Made by a program: the position numbers and the translations under genes. From NCBI GenBank assembly GCA_041590075.1, contig JBFHUL010000002.1, positions 1-64,000 on the forward strand: DNA of 64,000 bases, in the 5' to 3' direction. Below are positions 1 through 9,355 of the stretch, piece by piece (within the stretch, counting starts at the first letter, position 1; each line of letters starts with the position of its first letter). A model generated the notes under the pieces. That model was not told where the DNA came from, searched no databases, and saw only the letters and a program-made list of their open reading frames with translations. This stretch comes from PZPK01 sp041590075. Its GTDB lineage: Bacteria; Pseudomonadota; Gammaproteobacteria; Pseudomonadales; Oleiphilaceae.

Positions 1-609
1 GGGCTGGCGCAATTGATTATGGGAATGAATCTCCCGGTTCGCCTGCGTGTATTGATTCCTGCTGTTGAAAACGCGGTGGCCGGCAATGCATTCCGACCCG
101 GTGATGTATTACCCACACGGAAAGGTCTGCAGGTGGAGATCGACAACACCGACGCAGAAGGTCGTCTTGTACTGTGTGATGCACTCACCGAAGCGGACGC
201 AGAGTCACCCGACATGATTATCGATTTTGCGACCCTCACTGGCGCATGTCGTGTTGCCTTGGGTACTGAATTACCGGGCATGTTCTGCAACAACGATACG
301 CTCGCGCACGAGGTATTTCAGGGCGCTCAACGCAGCGGTGACCCAGTATGGCAACTGCCTTTGCATGATGAATATCAGGAAATGCTGAACAGCGACATTG
401 CCGATACAGTCAACAGCGCATCAAGCCCTTATGCGGGCGCCATTACCGCGGCTTTATACCTCCAGCTCTTCGTGTCCAAAGACACGCCCTGGATGCATTT
501 TGACGTGATGGCATGGAATCTCCGCAAACGACCCGGGCGGCCCATTGGTGGCGAAGCATTCGCCTTACGTGCCGTATTCGATTGCCTGCAAAAACGCTAT
601 GCAAAATAA
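1..609 (+). CDS. Leucyl aminopeptidase family M17, C-terminal part (5' end outside window)
   Basis: This is the C-terminal ~200 residues of a cytosolic M17 leucyl aminopeptidase, a two-metal enzyme that removes N-terminal residues from peptides. The reading frame is open to base 1, so the start lies outside the window; M17 proteins are usually 450-500 residues. The signature NTDAEGRL (about residues 49-56 of the visible part) carries the metal-ligand Asp and Glu and the catalytic Arg. The flanking stretches PVRLRVLIPAVENA, DFATLTGACRVALG and the C-terminal YAGAITAALYL are typical of the catalytic domain. The stop at 607-609 overlaps the next ATG (599) by 11 bases, which suggests co-transcription. 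The PepA or PepB subtype cannot be decided from this fragment. Confidence 0.93.
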   Translation, partial: GLAQLIMGMNLPVRLRVLIPAVENAVAGNAFRPGDVLPTRKGLQVEIDNTDAEGRLVLCDALTEADAESPDMIIDFATLTGACRVALGTELPGMFCNNDTLAHEVFQGAQRSGDPVWQLPLHDEYQEMLNSDIADTVNSASSPYAGAITAALYLQLFVSKDTPWMHFDVMAWNLRKRPGRPIGGEAFALRAVFDCLQKRYAK

Positions 610-1447
610 GCTGGGGGCATTGCCCCTTCGAGGTTCGTGGCGCAGCCTGATCGCAGCGCTTGCTCTGGTGCAGTTCAGCACCTTGGCTGGTGCCGCACCG
701 CAAGCCACACTCATACCCTACTGGCAAAGCCACGACCCGCAATCTACCTTGCGCCTTAACCACGGTGCCTGGAACCAGTTACTTCAACGCTATACCATCC
801 GCGACCAAACCGGAGTCATGTTGTTCAACTATGCCGCCGTCTCGCAACAGGACCGTCTTGCGTTGCAGCATTACCTGAAAACCTTACAGTCGACCGACCC
901 ACTGACCTTGCAACGCAATGAACAGTTTGCGTTTTGGGTGAACCTCTATAATGCCCTTACCATTGAACTGGTGCTCCGCCACTTCCCGGTCGACAGCATT
1001 AAAGATACCGCCGACGGCTGGTTCTCTTTTGGCCCGTGGGACGACCCTTTAGCGCGCGTTAATGGTAGGCCCCTGACGCTAAACAACATCGAACACGGTA
1101 TATTGCGCCCCATCTGGAAAGACCCGCGCATTCACTACGTGGTGAATTGCGCTTCGTACTCCTGCCCCGACCTGCCGGTACCGGCGATCGATCCCGACCA
1201 CATTGAGCAACAACTGGACAGCGCTGCTCGCGCCTATGTGAACCATCCGCGCGGCGTGCAATTTAAAGACGGTGGTGACTTGGTATTGTCTCGCATCTAC
1301 GACTGGTACGCTCAGGACTTTGGCAACTCAAGCGCCGATTTGCTTTCACACTTGAAACGCTACGCAAACCCAAGCACCGCCGCAAGGTTGGAGGGTTTTA
1401 GCGGTAGCATTGATTATGAGTACGACTGGTCACTGAACGCGCCCTAG
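599..1447 (+). CDS. DUF547 domain protein, secreted
   Basis: This 282-residue protein has a DUF547 core whose biochemical role is not established. The ATG at 599 is chosen because it gives an N-terminus of basic residues, a hydrophobic stretch (LIAALALVQFSTLAG) and an Ala-rich cleavage region, i.e. a signal peptide; the frame's upstream start at 545 would put unrelated residues before it. DUF547 hallmarks seen are FAFWVNLYNALTI, the GPWDDP-type segment, LTLNNIEHGILRP and HYVVNCASYSCPDLP, with two conserved cysteines. It overlaps the aminopeptidase stop by 11 bases. The periplasmic location is inferred from the leader. Confidence is high for the family and none is given for a specific function. 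Confidence 0.88.
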   Translation: MQNKLGALPLRGSWRSLIAALALVQFSTLAGAAPQATLIPYWQSHDPQSTLRLNHGAWNQLLQRYTIRDQTGVMLFNYAAVSQQDRLALQHYLKTLQSTDPLTLQRNEQFAFWVNLYNALTIELVLRHFPVDSIKDTADGWFSFGPWDDPLARVNGRPLTLNNIEHGILRPIWKDPRIHYVVNCASYSCPDLPVPAIDPDHIEQQLDSAARAYVNHPRGVQFKDGGDLVLSRIYDWYAQDFGNSSADLLSHLKRYANPSTAARLEGFSGSIDYEYDWSLNAP

Positions 1448-1498
1448 TCACTTACCCACTGTCGCCATCAACAATAACATGATAATACGCTGATCATC

Positions 1499-2533
1499 AT
1501 GCAAGGCCCTACTCTTGGCATCACCACCGTCATCGACCTCTATTCTTTCTTGGTCGAGCAAGGTATGCCTGCACCACAACTGGAACGACTGATGGGGTTA
1601 TCCGCTACAGAGCTGGCCAATCCCGATGCACGTGTTGACATGCGCAGCCTGAGCGCACTGTGGGAGGCAGCACATCACTATTCCGGTGACCCCGCTATTG
1701 GGCTGCATATTGGTAAGCAGGTAAAACCCGAACAATTGAGTATTGTTGCCCAGACCCTTCTCCAGAGCGAAAATCTGCACCAGGGGCTACAGCAGTACAT
1801 GCGCTTTATGCAGCTCGTGAATGAAACCCTAAAATTGCATTTATCGGTTGGCAACCGTGAAGCCCGCATCGAGTTTCTGATCGAACCCTGTAATTACCAC
1901 CGCTCGGAGATAGAACGCACAGTCATGGCAGGCTTCGCACGGGCGCGTTTCGCGATGGGTGAGGTCATAAGTCTGAATGAGGTGCATTTCGCGCATCCCA
2001 ACCCTGGTTATGCAGAGGTATATGAGGCGCTGTTTGAAGCGCCCGTGCGCTTTTCGCAACCGGTGACGGCTTTACTATTCGATAAACAGCTACTGGTTCT
2101 GGGTCCGAACAAGCGTAATCCTTATCTTTACCAGGCATTGGTGCAACATGCCGAGAACCTGCTGCGTTCCCTTACTCCTCAAGACAACACTGTTGTCGCC
2201 CTTCGTAAATTTATTGAGCAGCATCTGGCGCATGCGCAGCTCGACGCTGAAAGTGCGGCAGAGCATCTGCACATGAGCCGACACACCTTGTACCGCAAAC
2301 TCAAAAAAGCCGGAGTATCTTTTCAGGGTTTAGTAGAAGAAGTGCGCCACGCTCAGGCATTGCGCCTGTTAGCCCAGAGAGACGTATCGATCAGTGAAGT
2401 CGCGTTTGTGTTGGGCTTTTCGGAATTAAGCGCCTTCAGCCGAGCCTTCAAACGCTGGACCGGCAGTTCACCGGCCCACTATCGTGAGCGGGCGATACAA
2501 GATCGAGTGCGCTCACCCCGCACACTCGAATAA
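1499..2533 (+). CDS. AraC-family transcriptional regulator
   Basis: A 344-residue DNA-binding regulator with an N-terminal arabinose-binding-type sensor domain (about residues 15-200) and a C-terminal AraC double helix-turn-helix (about residues 235-335). The first HTH is visible as AEHLHMSRHTLYRKLKKAG. The second contains VAFVLGFSELSAFSRAFKRW, followed by the family ending GSSPAHYR. This architecture is shared by regulators of lipid, alcohol and amino-acid catabolism in gammaproteobacteria. It is transcribed convergently with the acyl-CoA synthetase (stop 2533 against stop 2550), so its target cannot be read from a shared promoter. Regulation of fatty-acid use is possible but is only inferred from the neighbour. 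Confidence 0.9.
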   Translation: MQGPTLGITTVIDLYSFLVEQGMPAPQLERLMGLSATELANPDARVDMRSLSALWEAAHHYSGDPAIGLHIGKQVKPEQLSIVAQTLLQSENLHQGLQQYMRFMQLVNETLKLHLSVGNREARIEFLIEPCNYHRSEIERTVMAGFARARFAMGEVISLNEVHFAHPNPGYAEVYEALFEAPVRFSQPVTALLFDKQLLVLGPNKRNPYLYQALVQHAENLLRSLTPQDNTVVALRKFIEQHLAHAQLDAESAAEHLHMSRHTLYRKLKKAGVSFQGLVEEVRHAQALRLLAQRDVSISEVAFVLGFSELSAFSRAFKRWTGSSPAHYRERAIQDRVRSPRTLE

Positions 2534-2549
2534 GCCTTGAATATAAGCA

Positions 2550-4280
2550 CTAGATGAACAGAACCTTTTGTCGCGCTCCATACCACGCATCCACGTAATC
2601 GCCGTACGCCCGTTCGACCACATTTCTTTTCAGTTTCAAGGTTGGGGTGAGAAATTCGTTTTCTATCGACCAAGGCTCGCGAACCACCACCACAAAACTC
2701 AAATGTTCATGGGGATCAAGTTGCGCATTTACCTCTTTTACCAAAGCCTGCAAACTCGCCTCAAGCTCCACGCGAAATGCAGGATCATCGCGGCGAGTCT
2801 GTGCATCCTCAGACAACATAAGCAGCGCATGAGGCTGGGGCTGATTGGCACCCGCCACGCACACCATTTCAATCTGGGGATGGTTGATCAGGCGATTCTC
2901 GATGGGAGCGGGCGCCACATATTTTCCCTTGGAGGTCTTGAAAATCTCCTTCGTACGGCCAGTGATCTTTAATCGACCCAGTGCGTCGATCTCGCCGCGG
3001 TCACCTGTTTTAAGGTAGCCATCATCGGTAAAAGCATCTGCGGTTTTTTCTGCATCCTTAAAATACCCTAACATGTTGGTGACGCTATTAACCTGGACTT
3101 CACCATCCTCTGCAATGCGGCATTGCACGCCCGGCAAGGGTTCACCCACATAGCCGAGGCGACTGCGACCGGGTTGTGACATATGAGAATAGGCGAAGTT
3201 TTCGGACATGCCGTAGCCTTCAAGTAATTCGAGCCCCAACTGTCGATACCAGCTCAGGATATCTGCACCCAGCGGCGCAGAACCGCTTCCGGCGTAGCGC
3301 ACGTGTTCGAGGCCAAGGCTGCGCAGCACCTTCCTTTTGATAAACCGGTTGAGTAAGGGAATGCGCATGAAAAGCGCGAGCTTCTTGGGGGGAATTCTGG
3401 CAAAAATACCGGACTGAAACTTTGTCCAAATACGCGGGACCGCCATAAAGAGCGTTGGTTTCGCCCGATTCAGGTCGGCCACGAACGTATCGAGAGTGTC
3501 AGCAAAATAAAGTTCGAAACCCGCCCTCAGCGCGCCCATCTCAACCACAAAACGCTCGAAAACATGTGAAAGCGGCAAATACGACAACATACGATCGCCA
3601 TCATGAATGGCCAGCGCTTCAGTGACCCCTTTGGAAGCGAGCGCCATGGCTTCAAACGACAACATCACGCCCTTGGGTTTACCTGTGCTGCCAGAGGTAT
3701 ACACGATGGTTGCCGGAGCCTTGGGATCACGAGCTACTTTGCCCGCCATAGGTTGATTCGCTGCCACGATATTCTGCCAGGCCGGATAGCGCGACAAAGC
3801 ATCTTCAGGTGCAAGATCCAAGGCAATGCCCGGTAACCCCTCCGGTATACCAGCCTTCATGGCGTCCCAATCATCAAGCTTACCCACCACTAAGAGTTTC
3901 GCTTCTGAATGCGCCAGAATATAGGCAACCGTATCGGCATTTAAAGTGGGGTACAAAGGCACTGAAACGTGGCCTGCCACCCAGATGGCCAGATCGGCCA
4001 TGATCCACTGTGCACAATTCTTGGACAGTAAGGCAATGTGGCTTCCTGCCGGAAGTTCAAGTGAAATCAGGTAGGTCGCCATGCGCCGCACTTCTGCCAT
4101 CATCTCCAGCCAGGTATAGGTTAGCACGCTTCCGTTTGCCACAGGCTGCGTCATAAAACGCTTATCGGGAAAGGCTTCTTCCCAGCGATAAACCAAATCG
4201 AGCGCCAGCGCCGGCGCTTGAATGGAAGAATGATCGTTGGGGGTGGCATTCAAAGAAAGTGGCGAGACGGCTTGATTCAT
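2550..4280 (-). CDS. Long-chain acyl-CoA synthetase (AMP-forming)
   Basis: A 576-residue AMP-forming ligase that activates fatty acids with ATP and CoA. The P-loop-like A3 motif VYTSGSTGKPKGVML lies near residues 193-207. The A5-type GYGMSENFA, the A7 Asp in KTGDRGEIDALGRLKITGR and the A8 hinge segment KEIFKTSKGKYVAPAPIE identify the COG1022 (FAA1-type) group; the ending LKLKRNVVERAYGDYVDAWY is also typical. The start ATG is preceded by AAGGAG eight bases upstream. It is monocistronic here, between a convergent AraC regulator and a divergent MATE exporter. Substrate chain length cannot be read from sequence. With alkB, the acyl-CoA dehydrogenase and several hydrolases in the window it fits a lipid or alkane lifestyle. 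Confidence 0.92.
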   Translation of the reverse strand: MNQAVSPLSLNATPNDHSSIQAPALALDLVYRWEEAFPDKRFMTQPVANGSVLTYTWLEMMAEVRRMATYLISLELPAGSHIALLSKNCAQWIMADLAIWVAGHVSVPLYPTLNADTVAYILAHSEAKLLVVGKLDDWDAMKAGIPEGLPGIALDLAPEDALSRYPAWQNIVAANQPMAGKVARDPKAPATIVYTSGSTGKPKGVMLSFEAMALASKGVTEALAIHDGDRMLSYLPLSHVFERFVVEMGALRAGFELYFADTLDTFVADLNRAKPTLFMAVPRIWTKFQSGIFARIPPKKLALFMRIPLLNRFIKRKVLRSLGLEHVRYAGSGSAPLGADILSWYRQLGLELLEGYGMSENFAYSHMSQPGRSRLGYVGEPLPGVQCRIAEDGEVQVNSVTNMLGYFKDAEKTADAFTDDGYLKTGDRGEIDALGRLKITGRTKEIFKTSKGKYVAPAPIENRLINHPQIEMVCVAGANQPQPHALLMLSEDAQTRRDDPAFRVELEASLQALVKEVNAQLDPHEHLSFVVVVREPWSIENEFLTPTLKLKRNVVERAYGDYVDAWYGARQKVLFI

Positions 4281-4477
4281 TATGACTCCTTGTTACACGA
4301 TTATTTTATTGGGCATGCATCCTTTTAACTGGGCCAGAAGTTTACCAGTACCGGCTTTGCGCCCCCTTGACCCTGTGTAGAAAACATTTGACCTCAAGTT
4401 GCAACCCACCCACTGCAAGTGATCTCGAATTGTGCCATGTCCGAAATAAAGCAGTTCACCCGCGATCGCGCGCTCGC

Positions 4478-4490
4478 AACAATAATTGTT
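4478..4490. promoter_or_regulatory. Perfect 6-1-6 palindrome upstream of MATE gene
   Basis: AACAAT-A-ATTGTT is a perfect inverted repeat ending 24 bases before the GTG start of the MATE exporter. Size and position fit an operator for a MarR- or TetR-type repressor. No regulator gene is adjacent, so the binding protein is unknown. The rest of the 234-bp gap (4281-4514) shows no gene. Confidence 0.35.
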
Positions 4491-4514
4491 TAGACTTCGT
4501 GCACGTCAAAAAAG

Positions 4515-5867
4515 GTGAATAGCATTGTGCAAGCGAATACACACACAATAAACAAAGCGCCGGCCACAAAAGAGCAACTAGGTACCCTTTTCTCGATGAC
4601 CTGGCCCATGCTGCTGGGTGTTTTATCGTTAATGAGTTTTCAACTGGTAGACAGCATTTTTATATCGCGCTTGGGTATTGCACCTCTGGCAGTGGTGGGA
4701 TTCACCATTCCGATATACCAGGTCATCATTGGCATTCAAGTGGGCATCGGTATCGCGACCACTGCGTTGATTTCGCAACGCCTGGGTGCGGAGCAAGACG
4801 GCGACGCCAATCAACTCGCTAGCAGTGTACTGATCTTCGGCGCCATACTCATGGTCGTTCTCGTGTTAGCGCTTTGGATTTTTCGCGCAGACATTCTGGC
4901 ACTGATGGATGGCGACGCGGCGCTGCTCCCCTTACTTGAAGAGTTCTGGTCGGTATGGTTATTCGCGGCGTTTACAGGCGCTTTTCTGTATTTCGGTTAT
5001 AGCATTTGCCGAGCACATGGCAACACCCTGCTGCCTGGCGTGCTGATGATCATAACCAGTCTGCTCAATATCGCACTGGACCCTATTTTCATCTTCTCGC
5101 TGAACTTCGGTTTACAGGGAGCAGCGATCGCAACGCTGGTCTCATTTGGCTTCGGGATTGTTATTGTTTATCCGCGCATTATAAGGCAACGGTGGCTTGG
5201 GTTTACCCACCATGTAGCGATGGTGATCAGCCACTCGAAAGAAATCGTCAGCATCGCCCTGCCCGCCATGGTCAGCCAACTTATGCCCTCGCTAGCCGCA
5301 ATTGCCGCAACCGGCCTGGTTGCGGGCTACGGTACCGAAGCCGTGGCTGCCTGGGGGCTGGGCGTACGCATTGAGTTTTTCAGCCTCGTCTTGGTACTCG
5401 CACTAACAATGTCCATGCCTCCCATGATTGGACGCTACTACGGAGGCAAAAATTTTGACGCGATCAACGCACTGGTGCGCCTGGGCGTGAAAGTAATTCT
5501 GCTCACGCAGCTTGTTCTGGCACTGCTTATCGCGCTGGTGGCCACGCCTTTAAGCCTGTTCATGGCCGACGCCGAAGAGGTGGCTACGTTACTCGAGCTT
5601 TACCTTGTCTTCATGCCATTCAGCTACTCTTCTTTGGGCGTATGCATATTGATGGTGTCGATGAGCAATGCCGTCAGTCAATCCATGCGCGCATTAGCGA
5701 TTTCGATAATCCGTCTTTTTGTATGCTACCTGCCGCTTCTCTACCTAGGATCCTGGCTGGCAGGATTCACCGGAATTATTGCGGGCGGAGCACTGGGCAA
5801 CCTGCTCGCAGGTTGGGTCGCTTGGAATATGTTTCATGCGGGCATAAAAAAAGCATCGTCGCATTAA
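4515..5867 (+). CDS. MATE-family multidrug/cation efflux transporter
   Basis: A 450-residue inner-membrane protein with about twelve hydrophobic helices. It belongs to the MATE (multi-antimicrobial extrusion) family, which exports drugs or metabolites in exchange for Na+ or H+. Family marks are the N-terminal WPMLLGVLSLMSFQLVDSIFISRLG, the repeat-like SQLMPSLAAIAATGLVAGYG in the second half, and NIALDPIFIFSLNFGLQGAAIAT. The start is a GTG at 4515. The last codons lie in the left arm of a bidirectional terminator. The substrate is unknown. A 13-base palindrome just upstream suggests local repression. Confidence 0.93.
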   Translation: MNSIVQANTHTINKAPATKEQLGTLFSMTWPMLLGVLSLMSFQLVDSIFISRLGIAPLAVVGFTIPIYQVIIGIQVGIGIATTALISQRLGAEQDGDANQLASSVLIFGAILMVVLVLALWIFRADILALMDGDAALLPLLEEFWSVWLFAAFTGAFLYFGYSICRAHGNTLLPGVLMIITSLLNIALDPIFIFSLNFGLQGAAIATLVSFGFGIVIVYPRIIRQRWLGFTHHVAMVISHSKEIVSIALPAMVSQLMPSLAAIAATGLVAGYGTEAVAAWGLGVRIEFFSLVLVLALTMSMPPMIGRYYGGKNFDAINALVRLGVKVILLTQLVLALLIALVATPLSLFMADAEEVATLLELYLVFMPFSYSSLGVCILMVSMSNAVSQSMRALAISIIRLFVCYLPLLYLGSWLAGFTGIIAGGALGNLLAGWVAWNMFHAGIKKASSH

Positions 5868-5883
5868 CACGACGATGCTTTTG
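5846..5883. terminator. Bidirectional intrinsic terminator
   Basis: An 11-bp stem AAGCATCGTCG/CGACGATGCTT (5851-5861 with 5870-5880) has an 8-base loop, with an A-run on the left and a short T-run on the right. It can end both the plus-strand MATE transcript and the minus-strand kinase transcript (stop at 5900). Its left arm overlaps the last MATE codons. Confidence 0.85.
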
Positions 5884-5899
5884 CGAGTTACCTGCGATC

Positions 5900-8800
5900 T
5901 TAGGCGCTACGTGCGAACTCCAGCCCTACTTTGTAGAACTTCGCGGGAAGCCGAATATTGGTGGTAAAAGAGCGAAAATCGTCGCTTTCGTTCCCTTCAT
6001 CAAGAATCACCTCAATACTGCCTCCTTCTTTTTCAAGAAAGCCTTTCACGGCATCCATCCCGACGCCCCGACCCGATACATCGGTCACAGCTTCCGCAGT
6101 TGAAAAACCGGACGAGAAAATAAGGTTGGCAATTTCCGACGCCGAAGGTCTCGGTGCATCCGCTTCGTAGATACCTTTCTCAACGGCCATTTCGTATATC
6201 TTGGTGATGGCAATACCTCTACCATCATCCCGAACTGCCAGATTAGCATAGTCGTCAAAACGCGTTGTCATCAGAGAAATGGTGCCGGATTCCGGTTTAC
6301 CTTTCTCCTTACGCTCATCGATACCTTCGATACCATGATCCATCGCATTACGGAACACATGCATGAAGATGTTATTCAGCGTGCTATGCGCTTCGCTGTT
6401 GATATAGATATCACCATCATCAATATTGATGACAGGCTTGCCTTTGCCCAACTGATCCGCGAGAGAAGTCGCAGACTCAATGACATCCCCAATAACTTCG
6501 CTGATAGGTTTGGCGTCCACTGACAGCAGCATGCCATAGGCCTCGGCCACGGCATCCTTCACGTCGCTATTCATGTCTGATTCTGTCAGTGATTTAATGC
6601 GCTCCAGCCACGACTGCACGCGTTCCGGATCGAGCGATACACCTGCAGTGGCTTCACCTTCGCGGCCCAACTTCTCACGGAACACGTAGGCGTAACGGTC
6701 GATAATCTGCTCAGCACCCGATAGCTCTTCGAGCAACTCGGCCTGATCCCACACTTTGTCTTCTTCTTTACGCAAGGCATCGTAGGTACTTTCAACTTCA
6801 TGCACTACGTCGGTGATGTAGCTCAAACCATAAGTGCGCGCGTTACCTTTGACGGTATGCATGGAGCGGAACAGATTGGCGATAACATCCAGATCCTTTT
6901 CGCTCGATTGTTCGATTAAGCCGCGACACTCGGCCAGAAAATCAACCGAAGTGTTGAGGAAGTCACTGAACTTGGCAGCGTCCACAGCCAGTATCTCACC
7001 AATAATCGACAGTTCCTGCTTCTGCCCTTCAGCCTCGGCTTCGAGTGCTTTGAGTTCGGTGACGTCGCGCACGGTAACCATGAGCTTATCAATTTCACCT
7101 TCTTCGCTTACGATCGGATCCCAATCCATTTCCAGGATTTTTTCACGCCCCTCATCAAATCGAATGACCATCTCGGTAAGCAGACAGTGAGAGTTGAACT
7201 CATACATCATTTCATCTTCACCAACGATGGCATCTACGGCAGTAATACACTGGTCGACAGCGTCCGATCCTGCTGTCGTGGAACTGAACAGCAGGTCGGC
7301 AAAATTACGATCTGCAATACGATCGGTTTCAAAAATCTGCTCAAGGAAGGCCGCATACTCTTTATGGATCAGACCGCCCTCAGTGATTGTAAACAGGCCC
7401 TGATGCATGTTCGCCATCATGTTCGCAATATCGTTGTTCTTCTGACGCAGTTCTGCGGTGCGCTCTTCGACCTTCGCTTCAAGATTACGATTCTGCTCCT
7501 CGATCACTTCACGCATACGAATATTCTTGATCGTGGTGACCAGAGAACGTGCCACCGAAGAAACAAATTCGTAGTCACTGTCTGCGAAGCTGACTTTTTT
7601 CACGTCGCCAGACAGGTTGATCACGCCTACCAACACATCTTTATCAACGAGAGGAACGCACAGCAGCGCTTTAGCGGCGTCACCTTCCTGAGTCTTGAAG
7701 GACTTGTCATTCGCCGTGTTAGGTACAAAGATCACCTTCTTGGTCTCTGCTGCCTTACCCAGAACACCTTCACCGATATTAAACTTCGCCGGTTGAGAGT
7801 CCGGATCGATAGCTTTAGGCGGAAAGTATGCGCGCGCCTCCAATTGATCCTGCTCATTCGTTAAGTATACCGATCCGTAGGCCACACCAATCTTGTCGTG
7901 CATGCTCTGCAAGACCTCCTCCAGCGCAGAGTTCTGGCTTTGTGCTGCGGCGAGTTTACGTCCAATGGAGTTGAGTTTGGCCAGGTCGATCATTTTCTTC
8001 TTGATCGCCATACGCATCGAATTGAAGTTTTGTGCAGCAAGTATAATCAGCACAATCAGCATGCCGATAGACAGCTTGAAGCCAAAATCGAGGCTAGTCA
8101 GTACTTCACCAGTCAGCTCGTTGAACTGTTCATCGGCAGATTTAAGCAGTTCGTCCAAGCCTTCGATCGCCTGACTGACTGCCGCATCGGCTTCTTCCAA
8201 TTTAGTCTTGGCGACCACGGCCTGCTCGAGCTGACGTTTCTTGTAGTCGACAAAAGAAGGCGATTTATCGAGGTATTCCAGAATTGCCGCGTAGGCGTCA
8301 TCAGCCATGTCGGTAAAGGTAGGATCGCCGAAGGGCTTGAACGCTTCTTTCGCCTTCCCATACCAGCGTTGAGAGTCTTCGATAGGAAAACGGAAGTCAT
8401 CCATCCCGCCACCCAGACGATCAATGTCGGTAGTAATTTTAATTTCGTCGATCGTTTTCAGCACCGCCAGCATATTCACATCAGCCTGGTTGGCCGCGCC
8501 GGTTACCAGCTCCATTTGATCCTGATATTCCTCTGGCGCCATGAAATACTGAATTTCAACCAGCGCCCCGCCCACATCATCAACCATGCCCAGCAACACA
8601 TCGGCTTCTTCAAGCATATTTTCACGGGCTTTCAACACTTCGAGCTTGGCTTCGAACATCTCGTTGACGGCAAAGCGATACAAGTCGTAATTGCTTTTGA
8701 CCCCTATGACCAGCGTTTCCATATCGCTGTCTTGCTTGGCCAGTTCCGCAAGGCTTTCATAGAGACTATCGAAGCGCTCTGCGCCCTCTTCGAAGTCGCT

Positions 8801-9049
8801 CTTGAAGTTGCGTATTTGTTCCTGGCTACCCGCATTGAAGGCCAGTGAACTCAGCTTGGCCAGTTTAAGCAGCTGAATCTGGACGTTATTGCTTTCTTTC
8901 ACAACCGGCACCGCGGTCTCGTTTACACGCGACGTAGAGCCGTTGATATCGTTTAGATTCCACAGAGAAGAAAGGCCGGAAACCAACAAGAGGAAAATAA
9001 TAATGGCGAAGCCAAGACCAACTTTCTGGTTGAAGCTTAATTGGATCAT
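5900..9049 (-). CDS. Membrane receptor-kinase fusion: MCP-like sensor, GAF, PAS-like, Hpt and CheA-type ATPase
   Basis: I read this as a 1049-residue transmembrane signalling kinase. Order: TM1 (~12-30), a long helical periplasmic sensor (~31-323), TM2 (~324-341), GAF (~372-512), coiled coil (~512-542), a PAS-like segment (~543-667), an Hpt domain (~687-797) with the phosphorylatable His731 in SMHTVKGNARTYG, and a CheA-like HATPase (~852-1032). The ATPase shows the N-box FRNAMDHGIE (Asn901), DDGRGIA and GRGVGMDAV. There is no CheW-like P5 domain, no receiver and no ordinary dimerisation/phosphoacceptor helix. I prefer the ATG at 9049 because it gives a classical receptor N-terminus; a longer frame to 9148 adds 33 unlikely residues. 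It is divergent from the MCP-tip/cheX/cheX/cheY genes and probably feeds that CheY (inference). Confidence 0.85.
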   Translation of the reverse strand: MIQLSFNQKVGLGFAIIIFLLLVSGLSSLWNLNDINGSTSRVNETAVPVVKESNNVQIQLLKLAKLSSLAFNAGSQEQIRNFKSDFEEGAERFDSLYESLAELAKQDSDMETLVIGVKSNYDLYRFAVNEMFEAKLEVLKARENMLEEADVLLGMVDDVGGALVEIQYFMAPEEYQDQMELVTGAANQADVNMLAVLKTIDEIKITTDIDRLGGGMDDFRFPIEDSQRWYGKAKEAFKPFGDPTFTDMADDAYAAILEYLDKSPSFVDYKKRQLEQAVVAKTKLEEADAAVSQAIEGLDELLKSADEQFNELTGEVLTSLDFGFKLSIGMLIVLIILAAQNFNSMRMAIKKKMIDLAKLNSIGRKLAAAQSQNSALEEVLQSMHDKIGVAYGSVYLTNEQDQLEARAYFPPKAIDPDSQPAKFNIGEGVLGKAAETKKVIFVPNTANDKSFKTQEGDAAKALLCVPLVDKDVLVGVINLSGDVKKVSFADSDYEFVSSVARSLVTTIKNIRMREVIEEQNRNLEAKVEERTAELRQKNNDIANMMANMHQGLFTITEGGLIHKEYAAFLEQIFETDRIADRNFADLLFSSTTAGSDAVDQCITAVDAIVGEDEMMYEFNSHCLLTEMVIRFDEGREKILEMDWDPIVSEEGEIDKLMVTVRDVTELKALEAEAEGQKQELSIIGEILAVDAAKFSDFLNTSVDFLAECRGLIEQSSEKDLDVIANLFRSMHTVKGNARTYGLSYITDVVHEVESTYDALRKEEDKVWDQAELLEELSGAEQIIDRYAYVFREKLGREGEATAGVSLDPERVQSWLERIKSLTESDMNSDVKDAVAEAYGMLLSVDAKPISEVIGDVIESATSLADQLGKGKPVINIDDGDIYINSEAHSTLNNIFMHVFRNAMDHGIEGIDERKEKGKPESGTISLMTTRFDDYANLAVRDDGRGIAITKIYEMAVEKGIYEADAPRPSASEIANLIFSSGFSTAEAVTDVSGRGVGMDAVKGFLEKEGGSIEVILDEGNESDDFRSFTTNIRLPAKFYKVGLEFARSA

Positions 9050-9355
9050 AAGCAAAGATCTTTTAATTATTAAACGGAAATATATTTCTCTTACTTTAGA
9101 CGAGTTTTCAGGAATTTCTCGCAAACTTCTTTCGGCACGAGAAAACACTGACCCACGTCATGACACGTTATGAGAGGAAAGGAAGATTCCCATAATAACG
9201 ATTGCACTACAACTGTAACGCAGCCTTTTTATTCACTGACGGTAGAAGTATTTTGATAGCCATTTCAGTAAGTAAAAGTTTTTTACCATTTGCCAAGCAA
9301 GATCACGATATGCTGCTAATATCTAAATGTCTTAGCCAAACACTACAATCATAAG
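9050..9355. promoter_or_regulatory. Divergent intergenic region of the chemosensory-like cluster
   Basis: These 306 bases separate the kinase (minus) from the MCP-tip gene (plus) and hold no convincing gene. The region is AT-rich and must contain both promoters. One segment, TAAAAGTT (9273-9280), an 11-base spacer and GCCAAGCA (9292-9299), resembles the flagellar sigma-28 (FliA) promoter layout TAAAGTTT-N11-GCCGATAA. It matches about 6/8 and 5/8 positions and lies ~56 bases before the plus-strand ATG. The match is weak and is given only as a hint of motility-linked control. Confidence 0.3.

Noticed and set aside
7187..8848. Long plus-strand frames (225 and 316 codons) across the kinase gene
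   Set aside because: They are antisense to an intact 1049-codon gene with clear domains, have no recognisable domain and no ribosome site; they follow from the codon bias of the true gene.
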